Source: Pseudomonas orientalis (lineage in GTDB: Bacteria; Pseudomonadota; Gammaproteobacteria; Pseudomonadales; Pseudomonadaceae). Taken from it: a stretch of DNA of 64,000 nt. How positions within the stretch are numbered: the stretch's first letter is position 1; every line of letters starts with the position of its first letter. Both the position numbers and the translations under genes were made by a program. This document shows, piece after piece, positions 34,767 to 42,477 of the stretch. Location of the stretch: contig NZ_CP018049.1 in assembly GCF_002934065.1 (NCBI RefSeq), forward strand, positions 2,974,501 to 3,038,500, given 5' to 3'. The notes below the pieces were generated by a model. It ran no database searches and was not told where the DNA came from. It saw only the letters and a list, made by a program, of their open reading frames with translations.

Positions 34767-35387
34767 TTAACGCAGGAACCGCCCTGCACCCGCGTCTGAT
34801 GCAAGCAAGCTGAACTGGTGGAGGCTTAAAAACTTGCCATCCTTCAGCTCAACATCACGAAGCGTTCCTTCGAGGTGAAATCCAAATTTTTTCAAAAGCG
34901 CGCAGCTGGGCTCGTTATCGGGCTCTACGTCTGCGTGGATACGATGGAGTCCCATATCGCGCAAGCCGTACCGCACAACTGACGGCAGAGCTTCAGTCAA
35001 AAGGCCTTGTCGCCAGTGCTCTGGCATCAACCAATAGCCGATTTCAGCCTTGCGGTGCTTGTGGCACCAATCATTCAGCCCGCATGCTCCGATCATTGAG
35101 TCATCGGTCTTCAGGGCGATAGCCCACCACATTCCTGTCTTCTGCACGACTATGTGCTCAAACCACCTCATCTGCTCATCGGTAGCAGCCAGGCTTGTAT
35201 AGGAAACACCGTAGTGCGCGACCACACGGGGATCCGACAGTCCCGCGTAAACAGAGGCAACATCCTCAGGACGGACTTTTCTCAGCTTGATTCTCCTGAG
35301 CGAGAATTCTGGAAATTCTTCAGACAATTTATGGCTCACTTTTTTCTGACGCGGCTCCATGCCGGTTTCCCGTAATACCCATATCAC
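34767..35387 (-). CDS. GNAT acetyltransferase, RimJ/RimL-like
   Basis: 206 aa from a GTG at 35387 that overlaps the stop codon of a small upstream frame (TAGTG); an ATG at 35360 is the alternative start. RimJ/RimL pattern: LRKVRPEDVASVYAGLSDPRV, WWAIALKTDDSMIGACGLNDW, the acetyl-CoA loop region EIGYWLMPEHWRQGLLTEALPSVV, and the closing NEPSCALLKKFGFHLEGTLRD. Possibly N-terminal protein or small-molecule acetylation. Both ends coincide with short repeats (see findings), so it may have arrived as a cassette. Confidence 0.8.
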   Translation of the reverse strand: MIWVLRETGMEPRQKKVSHKLSEEFPEFSLRRIKLRKVRPEDVASVYAGLSDPRVVAHYGVSYTSLAATDEQMRWFEHIVVQKTGMWWAIALKTDDSMIGACGLNDWCHKHRKAEIGYWLMPEHWRQGLLTEALPSVVRYGLRDMGLHRIHADVEPDNEPSCALLKKFGFHLEGTLRDVELKDGKFLSLHQFSLLASDAGAGRFLR

Positions 35388-35497
35388 TACACCGTCTCGC
35401 TAATCAAAAGCAGTTTCTCCACAAACTCTCCATCAACCCTTGGGCAAAAGCACACATTGGGTGAGTACCATTGCATCCGCTGCGGGGTATCCGCCAT
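35387..35497 (-). CDS. Possible 36-aa ORF coupled to the GNAT gene
   Basis: ATG at 35497 encodes MADTPQRMQWYSPNVCFCPR and ends VEKLLLISETV; its TAG overlaps the GNAT GTG (TAGTG). No separated ribosome site is visible (GGA abuts the ATG). The SETV-stop ending recurs at the two neighbouring repeat sites. It may be a gene end left over from rearrangement rather than a real gene. Confidence 0.3.
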   Translation of the reverse strand: MADTPQRMQWYSPNVCFCPRVDGEFVEKLLLISETV

Positions 35498-35637
35498 TTC
35501 CAAATATGACGTTTAAAACCCAACTATCAGCATGCGGGCAAAACCCTACCTCTGCGCTCAGAAGGTCCATCCTTATTGAAAAAATAAAATAACCATACAG
35601 AACCGCAGCCTACGATGCGGTTCTTGCAATTAACCAC

Positions 35638-37098
35638 ATGCCCCTAAAGCCTCGAACAGCCATTTACTACCAGGTGAAGAACATCAAGCCTTTTATCAGA
35701 CTTAGAACAGGTAGGACTAGGTTGGCTCTTTCGCTAATAGTGCTATTGGTGCTTGCCGGTTGCTCCGTGGCGCCGCTGCCTCCGCTGAACCCGGCGCCGC
35801 CTGATGCATGGCGTAATTCACGCGCCTATACCGCGCCTGCACACCCGGAGTTCAAGCAATGGTGGCATGCGTTCGGTGATCCCGAGCTGGACGCATTGGT
35901 GATTCGCGCCTTACAGAAAAACCTGGATGTTGCCGAGGCAACAGAGCGATTACGGGCAACACGAATACTCAGTCAGCGCGCGCAGTCGCCCTACTTGCCC
36001 GCACTGGGAATAAAAACCACCGATGCCGTCAGCCCCGACACCAGCACCTCTTACTTGCTCCTGGGGCTCGACGCACAATGGGAACTCCCGTTGTTTGGGG
36101 CGAAACAGAGTGCCGATCGTCTTGCCCATGGCCATGAAGCGCTGATGACGGGCGACTTACGCACGGTACGCGTGTCATTGGTCGCAGAAGTGAGCAGTCG
36201 TTGGATTGAACTGCGCGCGGCGCAGCAGCTTGAAGCCACCTTGAGCGCCATTGAGCAAGTGCAACGTAAAAAGCTGGAATTATTGCTTGTTCGCGAGCAC
36301 CTGAATCTCACCGCCTCTACCGAAATTGCAAAGGCTCGGGCCGAACTGGCGCGTTGCGCAATTGCGCTGAATGCACCACGACAAACCATAAACCGAAGCG
36401 CGCAACAGTTAGCGCTACTGGTCGGACAAAACGAGCCGGATGCGGCGTGGCTGCAGCCCGGCCCCCCACCCAAACTGGGGCCTTGGCAACTGACCAGCTT
36501 ACCGGCTGACCTGTTGCGAACGCGGCCTGAGATCAGTATTGCCGAAGCTCAGGTACTCATTGCCGCGGGCGAACTGGGTATGAGTCGGGCCGATATCTAT
36601 CCCCGTATCAGTTTAGGTGCGTCATTGCAGTGGTCAGTCAATATTGCCAGCAACCGCAAACGAACGCGCAGTGGCGACAGCATCTTCTCGGCCGGACCTG
36701 GGATAAGTATCCCATTGTTCGACTGGGGTCAGCGATTGGCCAATGCACAGGCCAAGGACCATCAACTGCAGGCCGCGGTCCTGGCCTATCAACAATCCGT
36801 ATTACAGGGCGTCGCTGAAGCGGAAACCGCGTTGGGAGACCTCGAGCAGTTGCGTGTGTATGAACAGTCGTCCCTGCACGCGTTAACCGAATCTCAAGCT
36901 TACCTTGACGCGCTGGAGCAACGCGCCCGATTGGGTTTGCTGAGTGAACTGGACATCGACGATGCCCGGATTGAGAAGCTGAACGCCCTGCAACAGGTGG
37001 CTCGCGCCAATGCCGAGCGAGGTTTGGCCTACATCACGCTGTACAAAGCATTAGGCGGTGCGCCATTGCCGGCAGATACCCTGAAGGACATTGACTGA
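35638..37098 (+). CDS. Outer-membrane efflux lipoprotein (TolC/NodT type) of the DevBCA-like exporter
   Basis: 486 aa. Lipobox LAGC at Cys42 (VLLVLAGCSVAP) with a long basic N-region; internal GTG (35674) or TTG (35722) starts are possible because no ribosome site precedes 35638. The mature protein has two OEP repeats with long helices (LRATRILSQRAQSPYLPALG; AEAQVLIAAGELGMSRADIY). First of four tightly coupled genes: the next ATG overlaps its stop codon by one base. Forms the exit duct across the outer membrane. Confidence 0.85.
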   Translation: MPLKPRTAIYYQVKNIKPFIRLRTGRTRLALSLIVLLVLAGCSVAPLPPLNPAPPDAWRNSRAYTAPAHPEFKQWWHAFGDPELDALVIRALQKNLDVAEATERLRATRILSQRAQSPYLPALGIKTTDAVSPDTSTSYLLLGLDAQWELPLFGAKQSADRLAHGHEALMTGDLRTVRVSLVAEVSSRWIELRAAQQLEATLSAIEQVQRKKLELLLVREHLNLTASTEIAKARAELARCAIALNAPRQTINRSAQQLALLVGQNEPDAAWLQPGPPPKLGPWQLTSLPADLLRTRPEISIAEAQVLIAAGELGMSRADIYPRISLGASLQWSVNIASNRKRTRSGDSIFSAGPGISIPLFDWGQRLANAQAKDHQLQAAVLAYQQSVLQGVAEAETALGDLEQLRVYEQSSLHALTESQAYLDALEQRARLGLLSELDIDDARIEKLNALQQVARANAERGLAYITLYKALGGAPLPADTLKDID

Positions 37099-38228
37099 TG
37101 GTTGCCCTTGCGCGTCAAACGCTCCTCTACGAATGGCGCCGGTTCCTTCCCGCGATTATTGCGGTGGGTTTTGCCGGATTGCTGCAATTGCTCCAAGTGG
37201 GTCTGGTGACGGGAATCTTCAGTAGCGCCAGCGTCTATATCACCCGCTCCGCCGCCGATGTCTGGGTGGGATTCCCAGGCACTCAAAGCGTCAACCTGGG
37301 CCGAACAATAGACGCCGGCGTGGAGATGCGTCTGCGCATGGATCCCGACATCACCAGGGTTGAGCAATTTCAATGGCTGGATGCCGATTGGCGAGGCGCA
37401 CGCGATACCGGCGGTGTCTCGGTATTTGTCTCTGGTATTGAGGCTGGGCCACGTGGATTGATGTTTCAGCAACTACTGGCTACGCCGCTACGCGCGCTTT
37501 TGAACGAGCCGGGAGCCGTCATCGTCGACCGCGCCGACCTGGTCACCCTGGGCGTCAATCTGGGGGACGTGGCCACCATTAACGGCCGTCGCGTACACGT
37601 CGTGGGCATCACCGGCGGCTTGCGGGCGTTGGGGGGTGTGAACGTGCTGACGTCGTCGTCCACCGCCCGGCTACTCGATACCGCCATCGCCAGTGACCGC
37701 ACCACCTACCTGGTGGCCAAAGTGCGCGATCCGGCCCAGGCGGATGCGGTTGCCGGTCGTCTCGAAGGGGCGACGGCGTTCGGCAGCTACGCGGTCTGGA
37801 CTGCAGAGCAATTTGCTCATCGCTCACAGATGTATTGGATTTTCGATACCGGGGCCGGGGCTGGGGTGTTGTTCATGGCCGCCATCGTATTTTTGGTCGG
37901 TGCGGTGATTACCAGCCAAACCCTGGTGGCCGCCGTGGCCGGTTCCATCCGTGAATACGCGACCTTGAACGCGCTTGGCGTCGGCGTAAACGCGCTGCGC
38001 AAAGTGGTGATGGAGCAAGCGTTCTGGGTCGGGGCGATCGGCCTGCTGGGCAGCAGCATCCTGGCTTGCGGATTGTTCGCCATCGCCTGGCATTTCAACG
38101 TTCCCGTGGAAATTTCACCCGCTGCGGTGGGCGCTTGCCTGCTGCTAAGCATGATTCTGGCGCTGGTATCCGGACTGGCAGCCATTCGAACCTTACGTCA
38201 AGCCGATCCGGCGAGTCTTCTGAGATAG
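37098..38228 (+). CDS. ABC exporter permease, FtsX/MacB (DevC-like)
   Basis: 376 aa. One N-terminal membrane segment (FLPAIIAVGFAGLLQLLQVGL), a large periplasmic domain (about 60-250), and three C-terminal segments (GAGAGVLFMAAIVFLVGAV, IGLLGSSILACGLFAIAW, GACLLLSMILALVSGLA): the FtsX/MacB layout. The opening resembles cyanobacterial DevC. Start overlaps the stop of the outer-membrane gene. Confidence 0.83.
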   Translation: MVALARQTLLYEWRRFLPAIIAVGFAGLLQLLQVGLVTGIFSSASVYITRSAADVWVGFPGTQSVNLGRTIDAGVEMRLRMDPDITRVEQFQWLDADWRGARDTGGVSVFVSGIEAGPRGLMFQQLLATPLRALLNEPGAVIVDRADLVTLGVNLGDVATINGRRVHVVGITGGLRALGGVNVLTSSSTARLLDTAIASDRTTYLVAKVRDPAQADAVAGRLEGATAFGSYAVWTAEQFAHRSQMYWIFDTGAGAGVLFMAAIVFLVGAVITSQTLVAAVAGSIREYATLNALGVGVNALRKVVMEQAFWVGAIGLLGSSILACGLFAIAWHFNVPVEISPAAVGACLLLSMILALVSGLAAIRTLRQADPASLLR

Positions 38229-38233
38229 GCCTT

Positions 38234-38986
38234 ATGAAACCGTTAAGATCAGCAATTCCAGCCACACTTCAGGCAAGCAATATTCGCAAATCCTTTATAG
38301 CGGGTGGCGTGACTACGGCTGTGCTGCATGATGTCAATCTGGCGATAAGGCCAGGCGAGCTGACGTTGATCTCAGGACCGTCCGGCTGTGGCAAGAGTAC
38401 GTTACTGGCAATTCTCAGCGGCTTGCAACGGCCGGAACAAGGCCGCGTTACTGCGCTGGGGCATGACCTTGGGAAACTCGATACCCATGAGCTGGAAAAA
38501 TTTCGCCTGCAACACACGGGATTTATTTTCCAGGGTTTCAATTTGTTTCCTGCCTTGAATGCGCTGCAACAGGTCGAGCTGCCCCTGAGCTACCTAGGTC
38601 TCTCGGCCAAGGACGTCACCAGACGTGCTACCCAAGCCTTGGAAGACGTTGGCCTGGGGCCGCGCATGCACCTGCGTCCTTCCGAGTTGTCCGGCGGTGA
38701 AAAGCAGCGCGTCGCCATTGCGCGAGCCGTGGCAAAGGAACCTGAACTGCTGTTCGCCGACGAACCCACCAGCGCATTGGATGCGGCCAACGGCCAGATC
38801 ATTATCGACATACTGCACAGGATTGCGCGCAATCGAGGCACAACGGTGTTGTGCGTAAGCCATGACCCACGAGTGATAAATCATAGCGACCGTGTCTTGA
38901 CCATTGAAGACGGTCGAATCCTGGCTGACCACGCCTCTTTCTCCCACGCAATCAACATCGCCAGTAAAAAGGAACATGTTTTATGA
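38234..38986 (+). CDS. ABC exporter ATPase (DevA/LolD-like)
   Basis: 250 aa from the ATG at 38234. Walker A GPSGCGKST, Q-loop GFIFQGFNLFPALNALQQVELP, signature LSGGEKQRVAIARAVA, Walker B LLFADEPTSALD, and the switch His in CVSHDPRV. It energises the permease encoded just upstream. Followed by a 4-bp overlap into the fusion protein gene. Confidence 0.9.
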   Translation: MKPLRSAIPATLQASNIRKSFIAGGVTTAVLHDVNLAIRPGELTLISGPSGCGKSTLLAILSGLQRPEQGRVTALGHDLGKLDTHELEKFRLQHTGFIFQGFNLFPALNALQQVELPLSYLGLSAKDVTRRATQALEDVGLGPRMHLRPSELSGGEKQRVAIARAVAKEPELLFADEPTSALDAANGQIIIDILHRIARNRGTTVLCVSHDPRVINHSDRVLTIEDGRILADHASFSHAINIASKKEHVL

Positions 38987-39933
38987 ATCCGGGTTCGTTT
39001 CGGCCATTGCTGGCACTGGTTCTCGCCCTGTGTCTTACCGGCTGCGGTATGGAAGACACCTCTTCAGGCGCAGTGCCTGCCGCCCCTCCCTACCTGGCCA
39101 TCGCGCGCGGCCGTCTCGATGTTGAAGGCGGGGTCTTGAAGCTTGGCACGCAGCGAGAGGGCGTCGTGAAAAAAATCCGGGTAAGCGAGGGCGATCAGGT
39201 ACGTAAAGGCCAATTGCTGGCCTCCCTGGACAGCGAACTTGCGCAACTGGCCGTCAGTGCGGCGCAGGCCGAGCAACAACAACTCGAGGTTCGCGCCAAG
39301 CAATTGGCCAGACACTTCAAGGCCGCTGATCTAAAGGCCAAACGGTTGACGACCGCTGCAAGCGTCGGGGCCGGCGATCAACAGAGTGCTGACGATGCGC
39401 GTGAGGCTGCGCAGCAGTTGCACGATCGAATTGAAGATAATGACGCGGACGCAGCCGTCACCAGGAGAAAACTGGCCAGTGCGCGCTATGAACTGGAACA
39501 GCGCAATATTGTTTCACCCGCGGATGCGCAGATTGTTCGTAGTTTTGTTCAACTGGGCGCGTCTCTCTCCGCGTCATCAGGACCCGCATTCATATTATTG
39601 CCCACTACAGAGCGCATCATACGGGCCGAGTTGAACGAGTCATTTATCGGCATCGTTGTCCCGGGTATGAAGGCACAAGTCACCGATGATACCGGCAGCG
39701 GACTACCGGCCATATCTGCCCATGTACTGCGTGTCAGCCCTGTGTTTGGTAATAGCACGCTTGAGGACGATCCGCAGACACGCGGTAATCTGCGTACCGT
39801 CGAATGCATATTGGTGCTCGATCAGGCGGTGCCCGCTTCCGTACGTATAGGACAAAGGATGTTGGTACATTTTGGCGTTGATCGCAGCCAGCGCAAACGC
39901 TTCCATAGCCCTTTTCCCGCTGATGCGGAATAA
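38983..39933 (+). CDS. Membrane fusion lipoprotein (HlyD/DevB-like)
   Basis: 316 aa. Lipobox LTGC at Cys21 (ALCLTGCGMEDT). The biotinyl-lipoyl halves (GVVKKIRVSEGDQVRKGQLL and NIVSPADAQIVRSFVQLGAS) flank a helical hairpin (about 100-165). It bridges permease and outer-membrane factor. Together the four genes make a DevBCA/TolC-like tripartite exporter; the exported molecule is unknown. Confidence 0.83.
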   Translation: MNPGSFRPLLALVLALCLTGCGMEDTSSGAVPAAPPYLAIARGRLDVEGGVLKLGTQREGVVKKIRVSEGDQVRKGQLLASLDSELAQLAVSAAQAEQQQLEVRAKQLARHFKAADLKAKRLTTAASVGAGDQQSADDAREAAQQLHDRIEDNDADAAVTRRKLASARYELEQRNIVSPADAQIVRSFVQLGASLSASSGPAFILLPTTERIIRAELNESFIGIVVPGMKAQVTDDTGSGLPAISAHVLRVSPVFGNSTLEDDPQTRGNLRTVECILVLDQAVPASVRIGQRMLVHFGVDRSQRKRFHSPFPADAE

Positions 39934-40005
39934 CGCACTCGCTTCTGCCTGCGGCATGTCGCTTGTGCGCCAACGCCGCTACGCAGGCTTCCCGATATTG
40001 AGCGC

Positions 40006-40956
40006 CTACATCCAGCTGGAGGTCCATATCACACGGCCCATAATGTCAATATCATTGACCTGAGCCTTTGTTACGAGCACATCACGGTATGCCTTGTTTT
40101 CATTAATGATGCATGCCGAACCGTCCGAAAGTCGCTGCAGCCGCTTGGCATACAACTGGTCGTTCAAACGAATCACATAGAGGGCATCGGCATCGAGCTG
40201 GTTGCGTTCCAGGTCAATCATTACGATATCGCCCGCATTCAATATTCCAGCCATCGAATCACCCATTACTGGAATCGCTAAAAGCTGCTGCGGGCACAGT
40301 TTCTGTTTGTGCAATGAGTCGGCGGGGAACGCAAGGTGGGTGAGAACGTTTGCGCTGAGATTCCCTGGACCCTTACGGCCACGCAAAACAGGCTCGTAAA
40401 GTGGAATATAGACGTAGGCGTCATTATCCCCACTGCCTGCTCCATTTTGATCGGGCTGACTCTCCTTACAGCCCCCACCCGCCAACCAATCAAGTGATAC
40501 GTTGGCGACGACAGCCATTTTCCAGGCCCTTTCAATATTAGGTACAACCCGTCCTTTTAGATAACTGTATAGCGAACTGTTAGCGATTGCGCATTTATTT
40601 GAAAATGCGTGGGGTGTTTCATCGCCCAGCGCTTTTTTCAAGCGTGCGCTGAACCCGCCAAATTCTTTGACAGCGCCGTCACCAGGAGGAATGCTCAAAC
40701 GTTGTGAGTGGTGATCCAGGGATACCGTACTGCTTGATTGCTGGATAACGTGCGGGGCTCCCTTCCCCGCCAACCAATCAAGCGAGACATTGGCCGTGAC
40801 GGCCATTTTCCAGGCTTTTTCCAGACTCGGGACAGATTCACCACTCAAATATTTGCGCAACAAGGGTTCGGAAATACCACTTTTCTTCGCGAATGAATAG
40901 ATTGTTTCACCGCCAATCGCCTGTCTAAGCCGCTGATTAAAACCATCAAATTTCAT
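40006..40956 (-). CDS. LexA/CI-type repressor with two tandem HTH domains
   Basis: 316 aa from the ATG at 40956 (GTG 40989 is an alternative). Two similar XRE-type helix-turn-helix domains, about 5-64 (FNQRLRQAIGGETIYSFAKK) and 101-162 (FSARLKKALGDETPHAFSNK), both ending in AWKMAV..NVSLDWLAG, then an S24 peptidase domain (about 180-316) with Ser234 (MGDSMAG) and Lys271 (YAKRLQRL). S24 repressors cleave themselves under RecA or other stress. Two HTH copies on one chain is unusual. It lies between two exporter operons and is divergent from the RND operon. Confidence 0.85.
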   Translation of the reverse strand: MKFDGFNQRLRQAIGGETIYSFAKKSGISEPLLRKYLSGESVPSLEKAWKMAVTANVSLDWLAGKGAPHVIQQSSSTVSLDHHSQRLSIPPGDGAVKEFGGFSARLKKALGDETPHAFSNKCAIANSSLYSYLKGRVVPNIERAWKMAVVANVSLDWLAGGGCKESQPDQNGAGSGDNDAYVYIPLYEPVLRGRKGPGNLSANVLTHLAFPADSLHKQKLCPQQLLAIPVMGDSMAGILNAGDIVMIDLERNQLDADALYVIRLNDQLYAKRLQRLSDGSACIINENKAYRDVLVTKAQVNDIDIMGRVIWTSSWM

Positions 40957-41137
40957 TCTATCGACCTGTGCCAACTTGCCTCTGCGCACCCTGACTCAAC
41001 CGTTATTGCCAACAGCCAGATCGATTCAGCGCCAGGTTTTCAGGGGCTCTTTATATATAACGCATGCTCCATGAACAATGCCAAGACCGTGTGGAGAAAC
41101 GATGGAGTTTTGATGGAGATTTAACCACGCTACTGTT

Positions 41138-41152
41138 TTCGGATACTCCGAA
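41138..41152. promoter_or_regulatory. Palindrome in the repressor/RND interval
   Basis: TTCGGA-TAC-TCCGAA, a perfect 6-bp-arm palindrome 144 bp before the RND fusion gene; a candidate repressor operator. Confidence 0.4.
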
Positions 41153-41206
41153 CATCATTACCGCCCGCCACGTTAGTTTCAAAATCCACACTACCTACAC
41201 ATAACG

Positions 41207-41247
41207 TCGAATGAATCCCAACTCTTTTAGTTGAACATTCCATTCGA
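41207..41247. promoter_or_regulatory. Nested palindrome upstream of the RND operon
   Basis: Outer arms TCGAATG (41207-41213) and CATTCGA (41241-41247) enclose CAACT-CTTTT-AGTTG (41219-41233), nearly on the same centre. It is 48 bp before the start of the RND fusion gene, so it could cover the promoter. Confidence 0.4.
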
Positions 41248-41295
41248 GCGCCACGGCCTTGAGCCTGGCAATATTTTTAATGAGGTTATTCAGGT

Positions 41296-42462
41296 ATGTC
41301 TTTTAGATCCAGGCGACCGTGTCCCTTATGGATCGGGCTTTTTATGTTCGCCTTAACCGGGTGTCACCCCGAGGGGCAAGTCGCCGACGACGTGCCTATC
41401 CCACAGGTTTCCGTAATGCCCCTTGAACCCGCTTCCATAAAAGTCAGCGAGGTACTGCCTGGCCGTGTTTCGGCAGTTCGCACTGCCGACATTCGCGCGC
41501 AGATCAGCGGCATCGTGCACAAGCGTCTATTTGATCAGGGCGTTGAAGTGACTGCCGGCACGGCCTTGTTTCAGATTAACCCGGCCCCCTTCAAAGCCGA
41601 AGTCGATAGCGCTGCAGCGCTGGTGCTCAAAGCGCAGGCCGCATTGAAACGCGCACGCATCCAGGCCGAACGGCTTTCGCCTTTGATGCACGCCGAGGCA
41701 GTCAGCCGCCAAGTCTACGACGACGCCATATCACTGCGCGATCAGGCTGAGGCGGATGTCGCCCAGTCCAAGGCAACCCTGGCTCGACGCCGGCTGGACC
41801 TGAGGTTCGCGACAGTCGACGCGCCGATTGCCGGACGCATTGACCAGACCCTGGTGAGCGAAGGCGCGCTTGTATCATCAACTGACAGCGCACCGATGGC
41901 GAGAATCCAGCAGATTGACCAAGTGTATGTCGATGTTCGTCAAACCGCATCGACACTGCGCTCGCTGCGCGAATCACTCAGCGCCCAGGACGGTCAACGC
42001 GCGCCTGGCTTGCCCGTAGAGATTCTCGACAGTTCCGGCAACCCCACCGGCCTCAACGGCAGCATCCTGTTCTCCGGGATCAACGTAGATGCGGGTACCG
42101 GAGACGTGTTGCTCCGCATACTGGTCGACAACCCCCATCGCCAGCTGCTGCCAGGCCTGTTTGTACAAGCGCGGGTGCCACTGGCCGATTATCCGCAGGC
42201 GCTGAGCGTACCGCAGCAAGCCGTACTGCGTAGCGGCGGCCAGGCACGCGTGTGGGTGATAGATGCCAAGGAGCAGGCACACGCTGTCGCAATCGAACTG
42301 GGGGAACTGGTCGATCGCCGCTACCGCGTGGTGTCCGGGCTCAGCGCTGGACAGCTCGTTGTCATCGAGGGTCTGGAGCGCCTGACCGAAAACGCGCAAG
42401 TCAGCGCCGCCTCCTGGCAGGCAAATGCCGCTGCGCTCCCACTCAACGCCACTGCGCGTTAG
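41296..42462 (+). CDS. RND efflux periplasmic adaptor (MexA/AcrA type)
   Basis: 388 aa lipoprotein (lipobox LTGC, FALTGCHPEG). Order: barrel-sandwich (LPGRVSAVRTADIRAQISG), helical hairpin (AALVLKAQAALKRARIQAE), lipoyl half (DLRFATVDAPIAGRIDQTLV), beta-barrel and C-terminal membrane-proximal domain (AVLRSGGQARVWVID). Starts a three-gene operon with pump and outer-membrane factor. It is not one of the classical Mex names with certainty. Confidence 0.9.
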   Translation: MSFRSRRPCPLWIGLFMFALTGCHPEGQVADDVPIPQVSVMPLEPASIKVSEVLPGRVSAVRTADIRAQISGIVHKRLFDQGVEVTAGTALFQINPAPFKAEVDSAAALVLKAQAALKRARIQAERLSPLMHAEAVSRQVYDDAISLRDQAEADVAQSKATLARRRLDLRFATVDAPIAGRIDQTLVSEGALVSSTDSAPMARIQQIDQVYVDVRQTASTLRSLRESLSAQDGQRAPGLPVEILDSSGNPTGLNGSILFSGINVDAGTGDVLLRILVDNPHRQLLPGLFVQARVPLADYPQALSVPQQAVLRSGGQARVWVIDAKEQAHAVAIELGELVDRRYRVVSGLSAGQLVVIEGLERLTENAQVSAASWQANAAALPLNATAR

Positions 42463-42477
42463 GCAGAGAACCCCGTC

